Below the pieces are notes generated by a model. That model saw only the letters and a list, made by a program, of their open reading frames with translations. It did no database searches and was not told where the DNA came from. From Mactra quadrangularis (Eukaryota; Mollusca; Bivalvia; Venerida; Mactridae), in NCBI GenBank assembly GCA_025267735.1, contig CM046303.1, positions 17,722,403 through 17,786,402 of the forward strand: a stretch of 64,000 nucleotides of DNA. Direction: 5' to 3'. The position numbers and the translations under genes are program-made. Shown piece by piece: positions 61,101-64,000 of the stretch; position 1 is the stretch's first letter, and each line of letters opens with the position of its first letter.

Positions 61101-63747
61101 AAATATTTTGTCAGATGGTCATGAATACTTAATTTTTTTCACAGCCTTCACAAATATTATTCCAAAATTGATAACATCTGATCAGAGTTTTGTTTTGATG
61201 AAGATGAACATTGTATTTGAAAGCTAACTGCTGAAATTAGCTAATCCATTAAAAGTTGGCCACTCAGTGTAATATCAGCTAAAAAAATTGTAATTGTAGA
61301 TTACAGTTTTAAAACTATCCAAAACTATTAAGAACTTACGGACATCCAGTTAGGTAGACAAAATTTACATATAAATGCTAAACCCAGACAAGTTAACACT
61401 GGTACAACAAACACTATCAGAGTTCGTACAACTTCCCATATTGCATCAACCTTCTCAGCCACTGATATTATCTATAATAAAAAGGAAAATATATTAACAA
61501 TAAATGAACAGTCAAGTTACAGATTTATTTAATGTTGGTAATTTTATTCAAATATCAGTGGCGCATACATTAACCCACTGATTTAAATATTCAATTATCT
61601 ATAGTGAGTACAGAAATGCACTATAGTCTATGGTGAGTATTTAAATGTAGAGTGTGTAAATGTGACACTACTGACACTTGAATAGAATTCATCACATAGG
61701 CAGATCTAGCGGGGGTAAGGGAGGGGTCTGGACCCCCCCCCCCAGGAATTTCCAAAATGTACCTGTCCATAAGTGTATTTCTTCACTGTAAGTCATTTTT
61801 AAGTAGCGTGAAGCTATTTTTCTTGGTACTTAACATAGATTTAATGGTTATGTAGTTTTTATTATCACTATGTTGCATTATTCTGCAAAATGTGTATAAT
61901 GTGGTTGTGGTTCGAAAGTTTGGACCCCCCCCCCCCCCCTAGAAAAAATCCTCGATCCGCCCCTGCATCAATAAGAAAGCATTGGACATGGTCACATCGT
62001 GTTCAAGGGAGATAATACAGTAAGTAATATTATTTTTTCATATGAACATGTAGTAATTTGATATAAGTTTATATTGCATATTACTTGATGCTAAATTTGA
62101 TTTTATGCTATTTCTAAACATGACAAGCCATGCAATTCCACTGCAGGGTTGCATAGTTGGGAAGTGAACATACAGTCATTTGTGTGGGGGTCAGGCTTTC
62201 TTACCACAGAGCCATTTCTCAATGGGATAAATTTAGCGAAAACTTAACTCTATTATATCAATTCAATATCAATACATTATTAAATAGCTGACAAATCTAT
62301 AGATCCACATAAATAACTTTGAATGTAAAAAGATGAATAGCATAGCCCAAAAAATTTAATTGTGGTTCTTAATAAAATGTCTACATTGTCAAAGTACTTA
62401 ATGCATTCTGTAGCATGCATTTTTAATGTTAATTTAGTACTTTTATAGTACATTGACATTATTTTTTCATATAATATACACATTGATATTGTATATATGA
62501 AAGGCAGACAACTCCTGCAGAAAACACAAATATCAAAGCACTGATACATATTTTTGCTATGTCTGTTTGACAAATTGACATACCCGTCAAATTATTGCAC
62601 TTATATGTGTATGTTTAATTTGTAATAAAATATTTACCAGAGATTCATAGAAACATGTAACAGCCAAGGGTAATCCAACCCGGGTCGATAGCGCAGTTGG
62701 TAGCGCGCCGGGATTTGGATACTTGTGCTGAAGGGTGCGGGTTCGAATCCCACCCGGGGAGGTTATACCCTTCCATGAAAATTTGACTATAATGTCGATT
62801 TTCCTCCATTGATTAGATAATATGGAGAAGTTTCCGGCCTTGTGAAAAGGGTAGGTGAGAACTGGTTATAGACAATGGTCCAGGAAAGCTAGGTTAGGTG
62901 CGCTGGACGCCGTAAAATGACCTAAATTGTGTTGACACAGCGTTAATTCCAATAAATAAAATAAATAAATAAATAAAACAAGGGTAATCCAGTCAAATGA
63001 TAAATGATATTGACCTTGTGTTCTTTTCTTAGGTCAATTAATGTGAACAATCTACTACTTCATACTGTATTATCTCCCTTTGATATATTTTTCTCTTTAA
63101 TTAATGTAGAATGGCAAATAATGATTTTTAATAAAAATCATTATTTGCCATTCTACATTAATAAGCTTGTTTTTTGCTTTTACCTAATTATACTCAGAGG
63201 AAAAATTTAGTAAGTAAGAATGTTTTGTTGGATTTGTATGACACTAGTACTTTCTACTGAGAGCAGCTATCCCATATTGCTAAGTACAATTTTTATTATT
63301 CAACTACATGTAGACGTAGTTTGTTCAGTTAATAAATAATCAGCCATTTAGTGTACTTCACCTATGATTTTTACCTTTCTGTTGAGTTCATATTTTGTAT
63401 TCTGTATATCATCGGCTAGTTCCTCTCCTCTATCAATAAATGTGAAAGCTGTAAAAAGAAAACAAAATTAGACAAAAGAGACTGAATTAAGGTTCCTGTT
63501 ATGAATAAAATGCATCCCTCTTCATGGACATGATTGATAATGATATTCGGCCACCGCAACCTCCTCAACTTTGCCTAAGTCTGACATTAAACGGTTATTG
63601 TAAAAAAGTATATTGATATTAAACCCAGAAAAATATAATTTCTGGTGCTTTAAAATATATCTTACGTGCATTCATAGGTTCATTATCCTGAGGATCCAAG
63701 AATGTTACTTTATTATTGTCAAACTTGAAAGATGTATCGTATTCCAT
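56458..63747 (-). CDS. Unrecognised 243-aa protein with two membrane segments, five exons
   Basis: Minus-strand gene. Exons in transcription order: 63747-63666, 63448-63375, 61471-61340, 60973-60876, 56803-56458; 732 bp in all, with consistent phases. Start: the only Met with a clean upstream promoter-like region, reading MEYDTSFKFDNNKVTF. Residues 29-65 are polar and acidic. Residues 69-87 (TLIVFVVPVLTCLGLAFIC) and 97-117 (MILTTLFLIIAVGLTFLSMV) are strong membrane segments joined by the short loop KFCLPNWMS. After them come a cysteine-rich basic patch (LLKCKCKSC) and a long acidic tail with SDDEQDSDSE, ending in DALDID. This suggests a membrane hairpin with both ends on the same side, probably cytosolic. 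The intron after 60876 uses a GC donor. I do not recognise the family. The structure is strongly supported by phases and hydrophobicity, the function not at all. Confidence 0.8.
57289..57945. mobile_element. MITE, CAATATTAACCTGAGC family, longest copy
   Basis: TAGTGTGACAATATTAACCT with GAGCTTGAACTACC is mirrored by GGTCAAGCTCAGGTTGATAT with TGTCGGACTTTA. Shares the interior words TTTTGCCAAAAGCTTCC and AAAGCGCGATTTAC with 46903-47270. It is 657 bp, so the 46903 copy has an internal deletion. Confidence 0.8.
58066..58110 (+). repeat. (AAT)n microsatellite at the LINE 5' junction
   Basis: About 13 uninterrupted ATA/AAT triplets run directly into the truncated 5' end of the LINE. Confidence 0.95.
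58112..60705 (+). mobile_element. 5'-truncated non-LTR retrotransposon, CR1/Jockey-like
   Basis: It retains the last part of the endonuclease, the complete reverse transcriptase domain and the C-terminal region of ORF2, then a ~200-bp 3' UTR. The UTR includes a short hairpin (GAGGTCCACAT..ATGTGTAGCCTC, 60629-60665) and ends in ATTAAATAAAGGCTTT with (ATT)n. No poly(A) tail. Orientation is opposite to the host gene. ORF1 and most of the endonuclease are missing, the usual result of incomplete target-primed reverse transcription. No ordinary target duplication can be read because both junctions are in AAT/ATT microsatellite. Confidence 0.92.
58125..60479 (+). CDS. LINE ORF2 fragment: endonuclease end and reverse transcriptase
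   Basis: Open without interruption for 785 codons from just after a TAG at 58122. The first in-frame ATG is only at 58782, so the frame has lost its real start. Endonuclease remnant: QLVDKPTRVTP, TLIDHLY and ISDHFPICI (the terminal SDH motif). Reverse transcriptase landmarks: STGLDGLAPKFLK, ITPIFKKGSKSDKKNYRPIS, GFRKSHSCETALV, FLDLTKAFDLINHKLL (catalytic Asp), GVPQGSVLGPILFLIYINDL and MFADDTTL (catalytic FADD). The C-terminal region has LHTRKLYFNAYILPHIDYC, FQKRAARIIL and SGSVIWNEIPL. Clade assignment rests on these motifs. The intact frame suggests a young insertion, but the copy cannot be autonomous. Confidence 0.93.
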   Translation, partial: SLIDSFNFVQLVDKPTRVTPTSETLIDHLYTNVPCNIAEVNVPFLSISDHFPICITRKIDNKVDKDPFHNTIKYRSLKNFDIKKFRHDLQNQPWSVLDTFDDPDDALDFFVKIFTETLNQHAPEKVKRVKYKNQPDWFNSDISETLKFRDQAKKLGNSDQYKHLRNKVKLQVQKAKTEFYQKNINENSKNPKSLWKNLKDLSGKKTQHQSNLINDDHGIMLTDPKLAADSFNNYFISIFESAPNLNDNLNECTKTKIKDFVETKTESDKFFDFPPISFNFIEKELQNLDPTKSTGLDGLAPKFLKVTADIIARPLEKIFNLSIETCKYPNTYKIAKITPIFKKGSKSDKKNYRPISILPVLSKIYERHVCLHVTKYFEENNLFSNNQSGFRKSHSCETALVNIVDEWINNINENNLIGTVFLDLTKAFDLINHKLLLHKLKCYKFGDKSVDWFLSYLTHRHQKVCLAGELSESLEINAGVPQGSVLGPILFLIYINDLPLFVQKAQMFADDTTLTASGRNKDDVNVKLQSQLDSVQTWCNINGMVPNASKTKSMFISASNHYEKSNNNLATPYLQLNNEPLEQVSGQKLLGVHIDKNLNWKLQVEATLKQCNRLLYLLLRIKQFLNLHTRKLYFNAYILPHIDYCCTIWGSCNMDLSNAILKFQKRAARIILDQPFDAPSEELFKRLNWMKFADRVDYKKAILVYKSLNNYAPGYLNSKFVFCNNSKLRSNSYKQLQVPKPNLEFFRKSLTYSGSVIWNEIPLNIRLAKSLTSFKNQYLKWKSH
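61695..61965. mobile_element. MITE, CAGGGGCGGATC-type ends
   Basis: The right end reads GATCCGCCCCTG (reversed CAGGGGCGGATC). The left end, CATAGGCAGATCTAG, is a mutated counterpart. Inside both ends are runs of C after GGAC (GTCTGGACCCCC, TTTGGACCCCC). CATCA flanks both ends. This terminus is widespread in animal MITEs. 271 bp. Confidence 0.7.
62678..62978 (+). mobile_element. Complete tRNA-derived SINE with perfect 13-bp target duplication
   Basis: Direct repeats CAAGGGTAATCCA at 62665-62677 and 62979-62991. The A box TAGCGCAGTTGGTAGCGCG and B box GGGTTCGAATCCCACCC are intact, so RNA polymerase III transcription is plausible. The body has GGTTATACCCTTCCATG and CAATGGTCCAGGAAAGC, and ends in (AAAT)n. 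It is the best preserved SINE in the window. Confidence 0.92.
63100..63162. repeat. Perfect 63-bp palindrome (30-bp arms, 3-bp centre)
   Basis: Left arm 63100-63129 (ATTAATGTAGAATGGCAAAT, AATGATTTTT) and right arm 63133-63162 are exact reverse complements around AAT. No mismatch in 30 pairs. Intronic, AT-rich, no transposon ends recognised around it. Confidence 0.97.
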
Positions 63748-64000
63748 CTTTATTTACATATGACGTCATTTCTGTGACGTCAGATGCAAACAACCTGTTT
63801 CGCGCGGTGTTTTCTTAGCACAGTTATCGTTCTTACGTCTCGAAAACTTCCGATAAAGAGAACAATAGGAAACACATAATATGTAGGTAGAAATAGGTCT
63901 GTTCGAAATAAAAAAAAGATGAATTATTACGTGTGTTTAAGATAATTTTCACATTACCAAGACCCTATAGCTGAGTATTTCGTGTAAAATCAAAGAGCTC
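63748..64000 (-). promoter_or_regulatory. Promoter/5' flank of the minus-strand gene with two CRE palindromes
   Basis: Directly upstream of the ATG at 63747, the full cAMP-response palindrome TGACGTCA occurs twice, at 63761-63768 and 63775-63782. Their starts are 14 bp apart. A CG-rich patch (CGCGCGG) follows near 63800. CREB/ATF proteins bind this motif in animals. The sites are so close to the ATG that transcription probably begins within or just beyond them. No TATA box was obvious. The regulatory role is inferred from motif and position only. Confidence 0.5.

Larger units (their letters stand above)
61472..63374. other. Intron 2 of the minus-strand gene
   Basis: Contains a MITE (61695-61965), a complete SINE (62678-62978) and a perfect palindrome (63100-63162). 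The rest is AT-rich, without identifiable features. The shorter introns 61339-60974 and 63665-63449 hold nothing notable. Confidence 0.75.

Noticed and set aside
62678..62760. tRNA gene
   Set aside because: A and B boxes are good, but the anticodon arm does not fold, and the sequence continues into a SINE body with (AAAT)n tail and 13-bp target duplication.
1..64000. CRISPR arrays, bacterial operons, phage or toxin systems
   Set aside because: Tandem repeats here lack spacer structure, and all coding DNA is spliced animal genes or retrotransposon. There is nothing prokaryotic.

Overview
The window is animal nuclear DNA. It is AT-rich, intron-rich and packed with short non-autonomous transposons. 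Two protein genes can be supported, and they converge. The first 48.3 kb on the + strand is the greater part of TSC2 (tuberin), the GTPase-activating subunit of the TSC complex that switches off Rheb and so mTORC1. 32 exons can be placed, with every splice phase consistent, coding about 1572 residues down to the stop. The first ~200 residues lie to the left of the window. The repeats (tRNA-headed SINEs, elements with a 5' hairpin, inner minisatellite and TTGTT end, a CR1/Jockey-type LINE) point to a lophotrochozoan, most likely a bivalve or other mollusc. The organism is an inference, not a sequence match.

Layout. 1-1322: tail of a TSC2 intron with a TA-flanked MITE and a SINE. 1323-21918: exons 1-19 (the visible part of the N-terminal helical domain and the 'tuberin' domain), with MITEs and SINEs in most introns. 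21919-28026: a 6.1 kb intron. 28027-36978: exons 20-30 (14-3-3/Akt region, linker, a 726-bp phospho-regulatory exon, and the Rap/Ran-GAP-like domain with the asparagine 'thumb'). 36979-47473: a 10.5 kb intron holding a ~5 kb composite element with long terminal inverted repeats and a broken LINE end. 47474-48272: the last two exons. 48273-56457: convergent intergenic DNA and 3' flanks, with SINE, LINE-tail and hairpin elements and one unexplained 107-codon open frame. 56458-63747, minus strand: a five-exon gene for an unrecognised 243-residue protein with two membrane segments. Its fourth intron contains a LINE with an uninterrupted reverse transcriptase frame. Its first exon starts just below two CRE palindromes, close to the right edge.

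TSC2 is a cytosolic and lysosome-associated regulator. Its Akt-type and AMPK-like sites can be read in this sequence, so growth-factor and energy control of the protein look conserved. The neighbour has no evident functional link to it. No operon, CRISPR array, prokaryotic system or clearly new multi-gene system is present. The more unusual signals are a perfect 63-bp palindrome, a GC-AG intron, a 47-bp satellite grown inside a SINE, several families of mobile elements with intact target duplications, and two phase-compatible candidate cassette exons in the TSC2 GAP region.
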